DNA of 64,000 nucleotides, from positions 15,001 to 79,000 of the forward strand of contig NZ_AP022842.1 in the NCBI RefSeq assembly GCF_011398925.1, written 5' to 3'. The DNA is from Bacillus sp. KH172YL63. Its GTDB lineage: Bacteria; Bacillota; Bacilli; Bacillales; Bacillaceae_B. Shown piece after piece: positions 11,428-21,197 of this stretch (its first letter is position 1; each line of letters starts with the position of its first letter). The notes under the pieces were generated by a model, which saw nothing but the letters and a program-made list of their open reading frames with translations, was not told the origin of the DNA and ran no database searches. The translations under genes and the position numbers were made by a program.

Positions 11428-12096
11428 TCAGCTTTTCAGCATTCTTGTTTGTTCAATGAAGTATCCGATTCTTTCAACGATTGGTTCGATGGAATTTTGG
11501 TCGTTCTTGAGATCGTATTCGCTGATGTCGAGTCGAAGGACCGGACATGCGTTGAAGGAGTTGATCCAGTTTTCGTAACGCTCATGCATTTCTTCCCAAT
11601 AGGCAACCGGTGTTTGTTGTTCCATTGGACGGCCGCGCTCACGGATGCGGTCGACGACGTTGTCGATGGAACCTTCAAGGTAGATCAAAAGATCTGGGTG
11701 CGGGAAGTAAGGTGTCATGACCATGGCGTCGAATAGGCTTGTATACGTTTCATAGTCGATGTCGCTCATATTCCCTTTTTCGTAATGCATGCGAGCGAAG
11801 ATGCCTGTATCTTCGTAGATGGAACGGTCTTGAATGAAGCCGCCGCCGTATTCGAAGATTTTCTTCTGTTCTTTAAAGCGTTCTGCCAGGAAATAGACTT
11901 GAAGGTGGAAGCTCCAGCTCTTAAAGTCCTGATAGAATTTATCGAGATATGGATTGGTATCCACTTTCTCGAATGACGTACGGAAGCCAAGGGCGTTTGC
12001 CAGTCCGTTTGTCATCGTCGATTTCCCGACGCCGACCGTTCCTGCAATCGTAATGACCGCATTGCTCGGGATCCTGTATTTAGTGCGAAGGTTCAT
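11428..12096 (-). CDS. dck: Deoxyadenosine/deoxycytidine kinase
   Basis: A 222-residue deoxynucleoside kinase that phosphorylates dA and dC in salvage. P-loop GTVGVGKS (residues 19-26), the DRSIYED motif (DRS family hallmark) and an Arg-rich lid RIRERGRP. Downstream partner of dgk on the minus strand, with start codon overlapping the dgk 3' end by 17 nt, indicating translational coupling. Same gene pair as in B. subtilis. Specificity dA/dC versus dG is assigned by order and similarity. Confidence 0.93.
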   Translation of the reverse strand: MNLRTKYRIPSNAVITIAGTVGVGKSTMTNGLANALGFRTSFEKVDTNPYLDKFYQDFKSWSFHLQVYFLAERFKEQKKIFEYGGGFIQDRSIYEDTGIFARMHYEKGNMSDIDYETYTSLFDAMVMTPYFPHPDLLIYLEGSIDNVVDRIRERGRPMEQQTPVAYWEEMHERYENWINSFNACPVLRLDISEYDLKNDQNSIEPIVERIGYFIEQTRMLKS

Positions 12097-12736
12097 GATG
12101 GTGAACTCCTTTTTTAAGTGTAGTTTCTAATTCTGTCAGAATATGCTCCAGATCGCCTTTGTTCTGTACAAAGTCCACGTGGTCTCCGTTGTAGCGGAGA
12201 ACCGGGATGTCCGGGTGTGTACGTTCGAATGTATCCATATATTCTTCATAATCCAATGACAGCTGTTTTAAATAAAGAGGGCTGATCTTTTTCTCAAAGT
12301 CCCTGCCTCTTTTTTCGATGCGCTTCAGCAGTGTATCAAGGCTTGCATTCAAGTAGATGACTACGTTCGGCCTTGGCATATCCGATGTCAGGATTTCATA
12401 GATGTTGAGGTATTTCTTGAATTGTTGTTCATCCTTTAGTGTGCGTTTAGCGAAGATGAGGTTTTTAAGGATATGATAATCTGCTACGACAGATTTGTTT
12501 TGTGATAAGTAATGCTTCTCGATATCTTCTAACTGTTTATAACGATTGCATAAGAAAAACATCTCTGTTTGAAAGCTCCACTCTTCAATGTCGTCATAGA
12601 ACTTATCTAAGAACGGGTTTTCATCCACGATTTCTTTGAGTATATGAAATTGAAAATGCTCGGAAATCGCTTTTGCCAGAGAGGTTTTTCCTATTCCAAT
12701 CGGTCCTTCAACGGTAATGAAAGGAATGCGCCCCAT
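12080..12736 (-). CDS. dgk: Deoxyguanosine kinase
   Basis: A 218-residue deoxynucleoside kinase for dG (family substrate). P-loop GPIGIGKT (residues 11-18), the family segment ENPFLDKFY, a lid RIEKRGRDFE, and ADYHILKN in place of the DRS motif seen in dck. First gene of the dgk-dck operon; start ATG after GAGGAGG. A His-rich C-terminus (VHHHEPSH) is encoded in the overlap with dck. Confidence 0.92.
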   Translation of the reverse strand: MGRIPFITVEGPIGIGKTSLAKAISEHFQFHILKEIVDENPFLDKFYDDIEEWSFQTEMFFLCNRYKQLEDIEKHYLSQNKSVVADYHILKNLIFAKRTLKDEQQFKKYLNIYEILTSDMPRPNVVIYLNASLDTLLKRIEKRGRDFEKKISPLYLKQLSLDYEEYMDTFERTHPDIPVLRYNGDHVDFVQNKGDLEHILTELETTLKKGVHHHEPSH

Positions 12737-12885
12737 TAATTGTCCTCCTCATATTACGGCAATCTTTTCTCTCATCATAAAGTAAAATGAAAAATTACGA
12801 CAGGAATTATTGTAACACAATATATGGGTGGATTGTTCAGGTTATTTGCCCTGCATAATTTTTCCCTCGGTCCATAAAAAAGTCA

Positions 12886-12931
12886 AAAAGCTGATGGACA
12901 GGTATATATAGATTTACCTATCGATCAGCTT
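12886..12931 (-). terminator. yaaH terminator
   Basis: AAGCTGATGGACAGGTA paired imperfectly with TACCTATCGATCAGCTT; on the minus strand it is followed by T-rich sequence. Confidence 0.65.
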
Positions 12932-12938
12932 CTATTAT

Positions 12939-14222
12939 TTATCTTTTCACCACATTAAAATGATCTGTAATCAGCAGCCAGTTCTGAGGGAAGGAAAGGC
13001 CGAGCTTCCAGTAGCTCATTCCCCGCAATTTTAATTCTTTCATCAGGTCGAACTTTGCCTGGATACTCCGGGCGTCCTCAAACCAGACTTCGTGATCTTT
13101 CCCGTTTTTATCCCTGTAGGTGAAATGGGGTGCCTGGGCTTTTTGGTCGTATTTAATTTGCACATTGTTTTCGGCAGCCAGCTTGATGGCCTGCTGTGGA
13201 CTGATGGCTTTGGCGGTATCTCCCTGCTTGAATGGAAGGGTCCAGTCGTAACCATACAGGTTCTGGCCCATCAGGATCTTGGAAGGGGGCATTTCCGAAA
13301 TCGCATACTCGAGTACGTCGCGGACAGGACCGATTGGGGAGACCGGCATGGCGGGTCCGCCGCTGTATCCCCACTCATATGTCATGATGACGACAAAATC
13401 GACAATTTCACCATGTGCCTTATAATCATGTGCCTCATACCACTTTCCTTTTTGATCGGCACTTGTTTTCGGGGCGAGGGCAGTCGAGAGGAGCCAGCCT
13501 TCCTCGTTGAATCGCTTCTTGGCCTTCCTCAAAAATTGGTTGTATGCTTCTTTATCCTGTGGACGTAAATATTCAAAATCAAAATGGATGTCCCTGAACC
13601 CATATTTTTTAGCAGTTTTGACCACATTCTGAAGAAATGTATCCTGTATCGCCTTATCGGTCAGGAGGATGCGGCCGAGTTCATCGCTGAATGTTCCATC
13701 TTCCTGATTGGTGATGGCCATCATCATCACATTTTGATTGGCTTTCCCTGTCCCGATCAAGTTCCCGAGTGGGGGCTCCTTCAAGGTGCCATCCCGTTTT
13801 GCCTGAAAGCTGAAGGGGGCAAGGTAAGTAAGATAAGGTGCTGCGTCCTTCGCGCTTTGTTCGAGGTTGGGGGACACTTCCTTCCCGTAGGGCTCGACAT
13901 AGCCGTTGAATTCAGCCCGTGCTTTTTTCTTCTGTGGCAGGTAGAGACGGTATCCTACCCGAAGGGGCTGGTTTGGGGAAATACCGTTTACCCGGGCAAG
14001 CTCCTGATAAGGAATCCCGGTCTTCTGGCTGATCCCCCACAGGCTGTCACCCGGTTGGACAAAATAAAAACTGCCTATAATCGGGATCACGAGTGCCTGA
14101 CCGATCACCAGCTGATTTGGATTCGGCAGTTCGTTCGCATCGACGATATCTTTCACTGTTGATCCATATGCTTGCGCAATCCCAAATAAAGATTGATTGG
14201 ATCGGACAACATGAATTTGCAT
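12939..14222 (-). CDS. yaaH: Spore peptidoglycan N-acetylglucosaminidase (SleL/YaaH), LysM-GH18
   Basis: 427 residues. Two N-terminal LysM domains (about 2-47 and 50-96) bind peptidoglycan, followed by a GH18 hydrolase domain (about 105-420). The catalytic motif DIHFDFE gives Glu217 as proton donor. SleL/YaaH depolymerises spore cortex during germination and sits in the spore coat. No signal peptide, as expected for a protein made in the mother cell. Start ATG after AGGAGGG. A sigma-E type promoter lies 35-63 nt upstream. Single-gene unit. Confidence 0.95.
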   Translation of the reverse strand: MQIHVVRSNQSLFGIAQAYGSTVKDIVDANELPNPNQLVIGQALVIPIIGSFYFVQPGDSLWGISQKTGIPYQELARVNGISPNQPLRVGYRLYLPQKKKARAEFNGYVEPYGKEVSPNLEQSAKDAAPYLTYLAPFSFQAKRDGTLKEPPLGNLIGTGKANQNVMMMAITNQEDGTFSDELGRILLTDKAIQDTFLQNVVKTAKKYGFRDIHFDFEYLRPQDKEAYNQFLRKAKKRFNEEGWLLSTALAPKTSADQKGKWYEAHDYKAHGEIVDFVVIMTYEWGYSGGPAMPVSPIGPVRDVLEYAISEMPPSKILMGQNLYGYDWTLPFKQGDTAKAISPQQAIKLAAENNVQIKYDQKAQAPHFTYRDKNGKDHEVWFEDARSIQAKFDLMKELKLRGMSYWKLGLSFPQNWLLITDHFNVVKR

Positions 14223-14256
14223 AGTAAGGCCCTCCTAAAATTCATTCGCTATAATC

Positions 14257-14285
14257 AACGTATGAACAAGGAGGGCCGAATATAC
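14257..14285 (-). promoter_or_regulatory. Sigma-E-type promoter of yaaH
   Basis: On the minus strand: GTATATT (-35, 14285-14279), 14-nt spacer, CATACGTT (-10, 14264-14257). This fits the mother-cell sigma-E pattern (ATATT, 14 nt, CATACANT). It agrees with the known sigma-E control of yaaH in B. subtilis. Confidence 0.7.
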
Positions 14286-14295
14286 GGATACAATT

Positions 14296-14835
14296 TCACA
14301 ACATGTCATGGGTGGGAGCGATACTTGCTTTCAATACATTCTTCATCATCGTTAAGGCGTAATGATTATCTTCTTCGCTGACAGAAGCGATCGCATCTCC
14401 TGGCACCATCAGGCTGAACTCCCTCATATACGCATCATTTGCCGTGAAGAGGACGCATATGTTTCCCGCGATTCCGGTGATGATCAGGTTCTTGACCGAC
14501 AGATGGTGAAGAAGCGTATTCAACGCCGTACCGTAAAATGCCGAGTGCTTCGGTTTAATGAGGAAAAAATCTTCTTCCTTCGGCTGGAGGGGAGTCATGA
14601 TGCCATCGCTCACCTCATTGTGGCATTTTTGATAAATTTCCTTGTAATCTGCTTTCCAAAGTTCGTAATGGTCGTTAATATAAATGGTGGGATGCCGATG
14701 CTGCTGACAGTAGCGGCGCAATGCGTTAATGGGCCCGACAATGTTGCGGGTATGGTGCGCGAGCGTCTCTCCGTGTGAGAAATCAAAAGGATTCATGATG
14801 TCGATCACGAGGAGAGCGGTATCTTTAGGTATCAT
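14296..14835 (-). CDS. yaaI: Isochorismatase-family cysteine hydrolase
   Basis: 179 residues of the isochorismatase/nicotinamidase fold. The catalytic triad is visible: Asp12 in LLVIDIMNPF, Lys96 in KPKHSAF and Cys127 in GIAGNICVLF. The substrate is unknown; it could be isochorismate, nicotinamide or another amide. Start ATG follows AAAGGGG. Same place as yaaI of B. subtilis, between yaaH and tadA, with a short divergent gap to tadA. Confidence 0.9.
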   Translation of the reverse strand: MIPKDTALLVIDIMNPFDFSHGETLAHHTRNIVGPINALRRYCQQHRHPTIYINDHYELWKADYKEIYQKCHNEVSDGIMTPLQPKEEDFFLIKPKHSAFYGTALNTLLHHLSVKNLIITGIAGNICVLFTANDAYMREFSLMVPGDAIASVSEEDNHYALTMMKNVLKASIAPTHDML

Positions 14836-14864
14836 ATTGAAAGCCCCTTTCTGTTATAGTTTGA

Positions 14865-15416
<552 letters not shown>

Positions 15417-15433
15417 CTTACAGCATTCCATCA

Positions 15434-15462
15434 TTGCTTTTTAACGTAAATCCTAGTATACT
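15434..15462 (+). promoter_or_regulatory. Promoter of SRP RNA
   Basis: TTGCTT (15434) and TATACT (15457) with a 17-bp spacer, about 40 nt before the mature RNA. An inverted repeat TTGCGTC / GACGCAA (15467-15489) lies between, in the 5' extension that must be removed. Confidence 0.7.
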
Positions 15463-15505
15463 TAATTTTGCGTCGCACTAGTGACGCAACTGAATAAGGT
15501 ATCAA

Positions 15506-15776
15506 TTTTGCCGTGCTAGGTGGGGAGGTAGCGGTGCCCTGTACTCGCAATCCGCTCCAGCGAGACCGAATTCCTTTCCGAGGCCCGCACTCTGTAGGGC
15601 TGCCTCAAGTAAGTGGTGTTGACGCCTGGGTCCTGCGCAATGGGAATCCATGAACCATGTCAGGTCCGGAAGGAAGCAGCATTAAGTGGAAGCTCCCATG
15701 TGCCGCAGGGTTGCCTGGGCCGAGCTAACTGCTTGAGTAACGCCTATGGATGCTCGTCGACGAAAGGTGCACGGCA
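15506..15776 (+). ncRNA. scr: Signal recognition particle RNA (small cytoplasmic RNA)
   Basis: 271 nt, the large Bacillus-type SRP RNA with Alu and S domains. The S-domain tip GTCAGGTCCGGAAGGAAGCA (15659-15678) is the Ffh binding site. The Alu domain begins TTTTGCCGTGCTAGGTGGGG and closes with GGTGCACGGCA. It lies between tadA and dnaX as in B. subtilis. With the promoter and terminator this explains the 498-nt gap. Confidence 0.97.
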
Positions 15777-15795
15777 GTTTCATTTATATAACATC

Positions 15796-15824
15796 AACTC
15801 ATCCATCTCGGGTGAGTTTTTTGT
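15796..15824 (+). terminator. SRP RNA terminator
   Basis: AACTCATCC paired with GGGTGAGTT, then T6. Confidence 0.85.
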
Positions 15825-15848
15825 TTGTGCAGAGATCTCCGGTTTTCT

Positions 15849-15878
15849 TTGTAAAAGGGATTTGGATTACGTTATAAT
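15849..15878 (+). promoter_or_regulatory. Candidate dnaX promoter
   Basis: TATAAT (15873) with TTGTAA (15849) 18 bp upstream. Confidence 0.5.
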
Positions 15879-15914
15879 AGACATTATAGTACATATACAA
15901 GAGGGGGGAGTATT

Positions 15915-17603
15915 TTGGCATATCAAGCTTTATATCGTGTGTGGCGTCCTCAGTCATTTATTGATGTAGTTGGACAGCAGCATGTAACGAAAACGTTGCA
16001 AAATGCCCTCCTTCATCAGAAGATTTCCCATGCCTATTTATTCTCGGGACCCCGGGGAACCGGGAAGACGAGTGCGGCGAAGATATTGGCGAAAGCTGTG
16101 AACTGTGAACGGTCCCCTGTGGCTGAACCGTGTAATGAGTGTGACGCCTGCAAGGGGATCACAGACGGTTCAATCCCGGATGTCATCGAAATCGATGCCG
16201 CCTCCAATAACGGGGTCGAAGAGATTCGTGACATAAGGGACAAGGTAAAGTATTCTCCCAACGTAGCCAAGTATAAAGTCTACATCATAGATGAAGTCCA
16301 TATGCTGTCTATCGGAGCATTCAATGCCTTGCTGAAGACATTGGAAGAACCGCCGAAGCACGTCATATTCATCCTGGCTACGACCGAGCCCCATAAGATT
16401 CCACTGACGATTATTTCACGCTGCCAGCGCTTTGATTTCAAACGGATCACAGCAAGGGATATCGTAGGAAGAATGAGTCATATTGCGACTGAATCGGGTG
16501 TGAATTATGAAGAGAACGCCCTTACGATCATCGCAAGGGCTGCAGAAGGCGGAATGCGTGATGCCCTCAGCCTTCTCGACCAGGCGATCTCTTTCAGCGG
16601 CGAGAAAGTCACTGTGGATGACGCCTTGACGGTGACCGGAGCGGTGTCCCAAGGATACTTGAACACGCTTGCGAAGGCGATATTGGAAAGGGATGTCACA
16701 ACCGGATTGGGTGCACTTGAAGAGCTCCTCTTTCAAGGGAAGGACCCGGCAAGGTTCGCAGAGGATTTCATCCTCTATTTCCGGGACATGCTGTTATACC
16801 AGACAGCCCCGAATCTTGAAGAATCATTGGAGCGGGTCATGCTCGATGATGATTTCAAGGAATTAGCGGCACAAACCCAGCCCGGACAGATTTATCAGTA
16901 CATCGATGTGCTGAATCAGGCCGGACAGGAAATGAAGTTTACGAACCATGCCCGCATCTATCTGGAAGTGTCCATCGTGAAGCTCTGTCAGATGGAGGCA
17001 CCTGCAACCGCCTCATCACCTGAAGTCAGCGACATGATGGAAAAGATCAAACTCCTTGAAAAAGAGGTTGAGCAACTGAAGGCGAACGGCGTCAAATTAC
17101 AGGCAGAGCCTGCTGCACAGGCCCCGAAGAAGCCGACCAGGGCCAAGAAAGGGTTCCGTGCACCTACAGGGAAGATCCAGGAAGTGCTTCGCACGGCTAC
17201 GAAAGAAGATCTCAATCTCATCAAGAGCCGTTGGGGTGACATGGTTGAAACGCTCAATCAGCGTCAGATGCGGTCCCAGTCTGCATTGTTGAACGATGCA
17301 GAACCTGTAGCAGCTGCAAACGGGTCATTTGTGTTAAAATTCAAATATGATATTCATTGTCAGATGGCAATGGAAAATCAAGCGTTCACCTCGGCGATTT
17401 CTTCCATACTGGAAGAGCTGACGGGCAGCAGCTATGCGGCGATCGGTATCCCCGAAGACCAGTGGCTCTCCATCAGGGAAAACTTCATCCGCCACTCCAA
17501 AACCGAAGACGGTGAATCATCCGGTGAGGAGCAGGCTGATGATTCTGTCGTGAAAGAAGCCGAGAAGCTTGTCGGTATGGATTTAATAGAACTGAATGAT
17601 TAA
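15915..17603 (+). CDS. dnaX: DNA polymerase III subunits gamma/tau
   Basis: 562 residues. AAA+ clamp-loader ATPase that loads the DnaN sliding clamp and ties the replisome together. Walker A GPRGTGKT (residues 45-52), zinc module Cys64/73/76/79, Walker B DEVH and the SRC arginine finger in ISRCQRFDF. A hinge of about residues 375-420 rich in Ala, Lys and Pro leads to the C-terminal tau domain, which binds polymerase and helicase. TTG start after a strong GAGGGGGG. First gene of dnaX-yaaK-recR-yaaL-bofA. Confidence 0.97.
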   Translation: MAYQALYRVWRPQSFIDVVGQQHVTKTLQNALLHQKISHAYLFSGPRGTGKTSAAKILAKAVNCERSPVAEPCNECDACKGITDGSIPDVIEIDAASNNGVEEIRDIRDKVKYSPNVAKYKVYIIDEVHMLSIGAFNALLKTLEEPPKHVIFILATTEPHKIPLTIISRCQRFDFKRITARDIVGRMSHIATESGVNYEENALTIIARAAEGGMRDALSLLDQAISFSGEKVTVDDALTVTGAVSQGYLNTLAKAILERDVTTGLGALEELLFQGKDPARFAEDFILYFRDMLLYQTAPNLEESLERVMLDDDFKELAAQTQPGQIYQYIDVLNQAGQEMKFTNHARIYLEVSIVKLCQMEAPATASSPEVSDMMEKIKLLEKEVEQLKANGVKLQAEPAAQAPKKPTRAKKGFRAPTGKIQEVLRTATKEDLNLIKSRWGDMVETLNQRQMRSQSALLNDAEPVAAANGSFVLKFKYDIHCQMAMENQAFTSAISSILEELTGSSYAAIGIPEDQWLSIRENFIRHSKTEDGESSGEEQADDSVVKEAEKLVGMDLIELND

Positions 17604-17627
17604 AAATATTAACTGGAGGTTTTTACT

Positions 17628-17951
17628 ATGATGCGTGGTAACGGAAATATGCAAAATATGATGAAACAAATGCAAAAGATGCAAAAGAAAATGGCAGAAG
17701 CTCAAGAAGAACTGGGTGAAAAGCAAATCGAAGGTACTGCTGGCGGCGGCATGGTAACAGTTGTCGTGTCTGGTCACAAGCAAGTCCTTGATGTGAAAAT
17801 CAATGAAGAAGCAGTAGACCCTGATGACGTGGAAATGCTGCAGGATTTAGTCCTTGCAGCGACAAACGATGCACTGAAAAAAGCGGATGAATTAACGAAC
17901 TCGACCATGGGTCAATTCACTAAAGGAATGAACCTACCGGGAATGTTCTAG
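17628..17951 (+). CDS. yaaK: YbaB/EbfC nucleoid-associated protein
   Basis: 107 residues. Small dimeric DNA-binding protein of the YbaB/EbfC family, usually encoded between dnaX and recR, as here. Met/Gln/Lys-rich N-terminal helix, then [10 protein letters not shown] and the conserved tail [17 protein letters not shown] after TGGAGGT; a second ATG follows immediately. Role in replication or repair is inferred from neighbours. Confidence 0.95.
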   Translation: MMRGNGNMQNMMKQMQKMQKKMAEAQEELGEKQIEGTAGGGMVTVVVSGHKQVLDVKINEEAVDPDDVEMLQDLVLAATNDALKKADELTNSTMGQFTKGMNLPGMF

Positions 17952-17962
17952 GAGGCAATTAC

Positions 17963-18559
17963 ATGCATTATCCTGAGCCTATATCGAAGCTGATCGACAG
18001 CTTCATGAAACTGCCGGGGATCGGGCCGAAAACTGCGGCCCGACTGGCTTTTTTTGTTCTCAGCATGAAAGAAGACACGGTACTGGACTTTGCGAAAGCA
18101 CTGGTCAACGCCAAGCGTAATTTAAGTTACTGCTCTGTATGCGGACATATTACCGATCAAGACCCATGCTATATTTGTGAGGATCAAAGAAGGGATCGCA
18201 GCATCCTCTGCGTCGTTCAAGATCCGAAAGACGTCATTGCGATGGAGAAGATGAAAGAATTCAACGGGCTTTATCACGTGCTTCACGGCGCGATTTCTCC
18301 GATGGACGGGATCGGTCCGGAAGATATCAACGTGCCTGACTTGATCAAACGCCTTCAAAGCGATGAAGTCCAGGAAGTGATCCTTGCCACGAACCCGAAT
18401 ATCGAAGGGGAAGCGACAGCCATGTATATTTCCCGTCTCGTCAAACCATCCGGCATCCGCATCACGAGGATCGCCCACGGCCTCCCGGTCGGCGGGGATC
18501 TTGAATATGCAGATGAAGTGACGTTATCTAAAGCTCTCGAAGGAAGAAGAGATGTATAA
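17963..18559 (+). CDS. recR: Recombination mediator RecR
   Basis: 198 residues. Acts with RecO (and RecF) to load RecA on gapped DNA. N-terminal helix-hairpin-helix ([15 protein letters not shown]), zinc finger Cys57/60/69/72, Toprim domain ([10 protein letters not shown]), and the C-terminal Walker-B-like part. Begins 11 nt after yaaK stop; start after GGAGG. Confidence 0.97.
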   Translation: MHYPEPISKLIDSFMKLPGIGPKTAARLAFFVLSMKEDTVLDFAKALVNAKRNLSYCSVCGHITDQDPCYICEDQRRDRSILCVVQDPKDVIAMEKMKEFNGLYHVLHGAISPMDGIGPEDINVPDLIKRLQSDEVQEVILATNPNIEGEATAMYISRLVKPSGIRITRIAHGLPVGGDLEYADEVTLSKALEGRRDV

Positions 18560-18576
18560 CGAAGGAGAGGGTACCG

Positions 18577-18795
18577 ATGTTTTTCAGGAAAAAAGGCAAG
18601 CTGAAAAAAGAGTATGACCAATCCTTGCTTCACGTGTTGGACGAAACGAAGGATCATTGGAACCGGGCCCGTTCCATCGATGAAATGAGTGTGGATTACA
18701 GTTTGAATCTCCACTGCGACTCTAAAATAGCAGAAGCGAAATATTTTTTTCTGTTTAGGGAAGCAAAACATAGAAAGATCGTCATAAAAAGGTAG
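18577..18795 (+). CDS. yaaL: YaaL family protein (DUF2508)
   Basis: 72 residues, basic N-terminus FFRKKGKLKKEYD, then a helical segment. Function unknown. It sits between recR and bofA as in B. subtilis and starts after AAGGAGAGGG. Family call is by order, length and sequence style. Confidence 0.88.
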   Translation: MFFRKKGKLKKEYDQSLLHVLDETKDHWNRARSIDEMSVDYSLNLHCDSKIAEAKYFFLFREAKHRKIVIKR

Positions 18796-18852
18796 ACAAC
18801 CCTCATATCCTTTCAATAAGAGACTTTTTCCAAGTTGAGAGGAGAGAAGGGT

Positions 18853-19116
18853 ATGAGCCCAGTAATCGTCATAGCAGTCATCAGTGGACTGATTGTGCTG
18901 CTGTTAGCTGCAGGCACGCCCATCAAGCCGCTGCGGTTTGTTGGACAGCTTGCCATGAAGGTCATGATCGGAGCGTTGTTTCTATTCTTCCTGAACGCCT
19001 TTGGCAGTCAGTACGGAATCCACGTTCCGATCAATGTTGCAACTTCTTCTATTTCCGGGATATTGGGTATTCCGGGTGTAGTGGGATTAACGGTGATTCA
19101 ATTGTGGATTTTATAA
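18853..19116 (+). CDS. bofA: Pro-sigma-K processing inhibitor BofA
   Basis: 87 residues. Integral membrane protein of the outer forespore membrane that holds the SpoIVFB protease inactive until the forespore signal arrives. Two hydrophobic segments (about 2-22 and 35-55) and the conserved C-terminal part HVPINVATSSISGILGIPGV. ATG 18853 follows GGAGAGAAGGG; an in-frame TTG at 18835 is upstream of that site. Confidence 0.95.
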   Translation: MSPVIVIAVISGLIVLLLAAGTPIKPLRFVGQLAMKVMIGALFLFFLNAFGSQYGIHVPINVATSSISGILGIPGVVGLTVIQLWIL

Positions 19117-19134
19117 CGTTCACACATAAGAAAG

Positions 19135-19168
19135 GGCAGGCGGGACATCATCCCGCCTGCTTTTTTAT
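19135..19168. terminator. Bidirectional terminator bofA / thioesterase
   Basis: GCAGGCGGGA paired with TCCCGCCTGC, 5-nt loop, T6 on the plus strand. It lies between convergent genes. Confidence 0.88.
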
Positions 19169-19644
19169 GTGGATAAAAACGAGTCCGGCATGACGACCGC
19201 CACCACTTCTCCCCGTGCACATAACTTCCCGTCTGCAAACACTTCAGTTTCCACTCTGAACTTCTTCGGGTGAACCTCGTGAACCGTGCCCACCGCTTTT
19301 AAAGGCACCCCGTGTGGCGTCGGCTTTATGAAATCCACTTGCAGGGAAGCAGTCACAAACCGAGGGGGTTCCTGACCATCCCCGACCTGCCCGCCATTAC
19401 CCTGATGAAGGGCAATCGAAGCGGACCCTGTCCCGTGGCAATCGATCAACGATGCAATCAAGCCGCCGTACACAAATCCCGGCACAGCGGTATGGGCCTG
19501 GGCGGGATGATAGAAAGTGACCGTATTCTCCCCGTCGACCCCGGTACGAAAACGGTGTCCCTCCGGATTCAACCGGCCGCATCCGTAACACCAGGAGAAC
19601 TCATCTGAATATTGATCCTGGATGGCATAAACAACTTCACTCAT
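19165..19644 (-). CDS. PaaI-family hotdog thioesterase
   Basis: 159 residues. Acyl-CoA thioesterase fold: the catalytic-loop segment VYGGLIASLIDCHGTGSA and the strand ASLQVDFIKPTP are diagnostic. The N-terminus has a CYGCG pair (WCYGCGRLNPEG) seen in a subset of the family, possibly structural. Substrate unknown. Start after AAGGGAG. Convergent with bofA; not in this position in B. subtilis, so part of a small lineage-specific insert between bofA and rrn. Confidence 0.88.
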   Translation of the reverse strand: MSEVVYAIQDQYSDEFSWCYGCGRLNPEGHRFRTGVDGENTVTFYHPAQAHTAVPGFVYGGLIASLIDCHGTGSASIALHQGNGGQVGDGQEPPRFVTASLQVDFIKPTPHGVPLKAVGTVHEVHPKKFRVETEVFADGKLCARGEVVAVVMPDSFLST

Positions 19645-19833
19645 ATCGCATAACTCCCTTCTGCATACTCTCTAGTACTTTTCGATAGGGAATATCAGAA
19701 TCCTTCTTAATAAAAATCACTCCTCCCAAAAGAAAATGTAAATAGTGATTCCTGGTTGGGATAAAATGGTATATGATAAAGATGCCACACTACTCAACCC
19801 CTAACAATAATAAGAAAGCTGGTGAGCTTGCTA

Positions 19834-20655
19834 GTGAAAAACAAGTTGATCCATGAGACCCCCGAAACAAGAATTTGGTTCCATCCATTCAATCACCCGG
19901 ACGAGCACCGGGACATGCTTGAAAAAGTGAAAATCAGCAGAGCATTCAATCTGAGGTTCCGTGGCTTGGTAGAATATTACGGTGATGACCTTATCGCGTA
20001 CAAGCGGGAACAGATGGCCAATCAAAAACGCAATGACTTCCTCACATCCTTCGCCCACTATATGACCGATCACCTGGAAGACGATTGTCCCGCCTCCTGG
20101 AAAGAATGCGGTCCCTCCTTTTGGGAAGAACTGATCTTCGCCTATCTTCCCGATACGATGAAAGTCACCCCACACAACAACTACACCCAACAATTCCTTA
20201 TCGAATTAAGAAAATTTGTCCGCTGGCTCGATAAGAGAAACGAAACAGCATGCTCGGAAGTGGTAGAATCATTCCTGACGGACGCCTTTCCTCTATTAAA
20301 GAAGTGCGAAATCCTTTTCTCCCAATTATTTTTAAAAAACTATCCAGGCGTGCATAGGGCAGACTGGGATTATATGAATGATATCGAACGGTTGGATCGG
20401 ACAATGGAACAGTTTCAAGAAACTGTATATGGCGTCTTCGAAGTGAGCGAAATCATCGAGGGCGGTATCATCCTGCTGGACCTCCATTCAAATGACTCCT
20501 ATTTCACGAAAAATATTTCTGATAAAACCATCGATCAAGATGTGATGCTTTCAGGCGTCATCGGAAAGAGAAAACATGAATTCCTTTGGGAGCTTGCTTA
20601 CGTTGACGGTGTGTATCCGAGGCGGGGGCTTCCTTATATCGAAATGATAGAGTGA
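19834..20655 (+). CDS. Hypothetical protein (about 273 aa)
   Basis: Not recognised. A soluble, mostly helical protein with many aromatic residues, His and acidic residues (IWFHPFNHPDEH, HYMTDHLEDDCP), no signal peptide and no membrane segment. The C-terminal third is beta-rich (EVSEIIEGGIILLDLHSND). Start is uncertain: GTG 19834 has GGTGA 8 nt upstream, while GTG 19822 and TTG 19828 are in-frame alternatives. Flanked by a thioesterase and another unknown gene, and followed by a terminator. Confidence 0.75.
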   Translation: MKNKLIHETPETRIWFHPFNHPDEHRDMLEKVKISRAFNLRFRGLVEYYGDDLIAYKREQMANQKRNDFLTSFAHYMTDHLEDDCPASWKECGPSFWEELIFAYLPDTMKVTPHNNYTQQFLIELRKFVRWLDKRNETACSEVVESFLTDAFPLLKKCEILFSQLFLKNYPGVHRADWDYMNDIERLDRTMEQFQETVYGVFEVSEIIEGGIILLDLHSNDSYFTKNISDKTIDQDVMLSGVIGKRKHEFLWELAYVDGVYPRRGLPYIEMIE

Positions 20656-20664
20656 GGGGGAACG

Positions 20665-20692
20665 GCTGTCCGTTTATGCGGGCAGCTTTTAT
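20665..20692 (+). terminator. Terminator after the 273-aa hypothetical
   Basis: GCTGTCCG paired with CGGGCAGC, 6-nt loop, then T4ATAA. Confidence 0.7.
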
Positions 20693-20765
20693 AAGTAACG
20701 AAACATGAGCGATTTGAATAGAGGTACGTTCAACATAAATAATTCATATTGAGTGGGAGTTTGAG

Positions 20766-21197
20766 ATGATAACACTTCAGAGGCAGTTAAAATTACGTGA
20801 CTTAGAAATTTTTCAAGTATTGAAGGGTGGAAACATAATAACTTATGCAATCATCGAAGATACTAGAAAACCTTTTACAGAAGAAGATAAAAAATTAGCC
20901 CCTTTATGTTTAAAGGAAGATGAAGACATCAATGAGATTGTAAATGTCTTTAGAATTTCATTCGTTCATGATGAAGCACTTACACAGCAGGAATCAATGA
21001 CATTAAGAACATTCTTCTCAGATTTTGTGAATACTACAAGTTTGACGAATTTCATTATTAAGGAATATACCCTAGAAGACTTGTATGATCATGATGTAGA
21101 CATTGAGTTCTTCAATAAGCTTTTACACAATATCGGTTCAAGTTATTCGATTGAGGTGTTTGATGAGAGAAAGTGGCTGTATCTGTCTCAAGATTAA
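20766..21197 (+). CDS. Hypothetical protein (143 aa)
   Basis: Not recognised. Starts at ATG 20766 after GTGGGAG. Acidic, soluble, with more A+T than its neighbours. Contains IITYAIIEDTRKPFTEEDKK and a C-terminal YSIEVFDERKWLY. The composition and the position next to an rrn operon suggest recent acquisition, but nothing mobile is visible. Real gene likely from the ribosome site and the length of the frame. Confidence 0.7.
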   Translation: MITLQRQLKLRDLEIFQVLKGGNIITYAIIEDTRKPFTEEDKKLAPLCLKEDEDINEIVNVFRISFVHDEALTQQESMTLRTFFSDFVNTTSLTNFIIKEYTLEDLYDHDVDIEFFNKLLHNIGSSYSIEVFDERKWLYLSQD

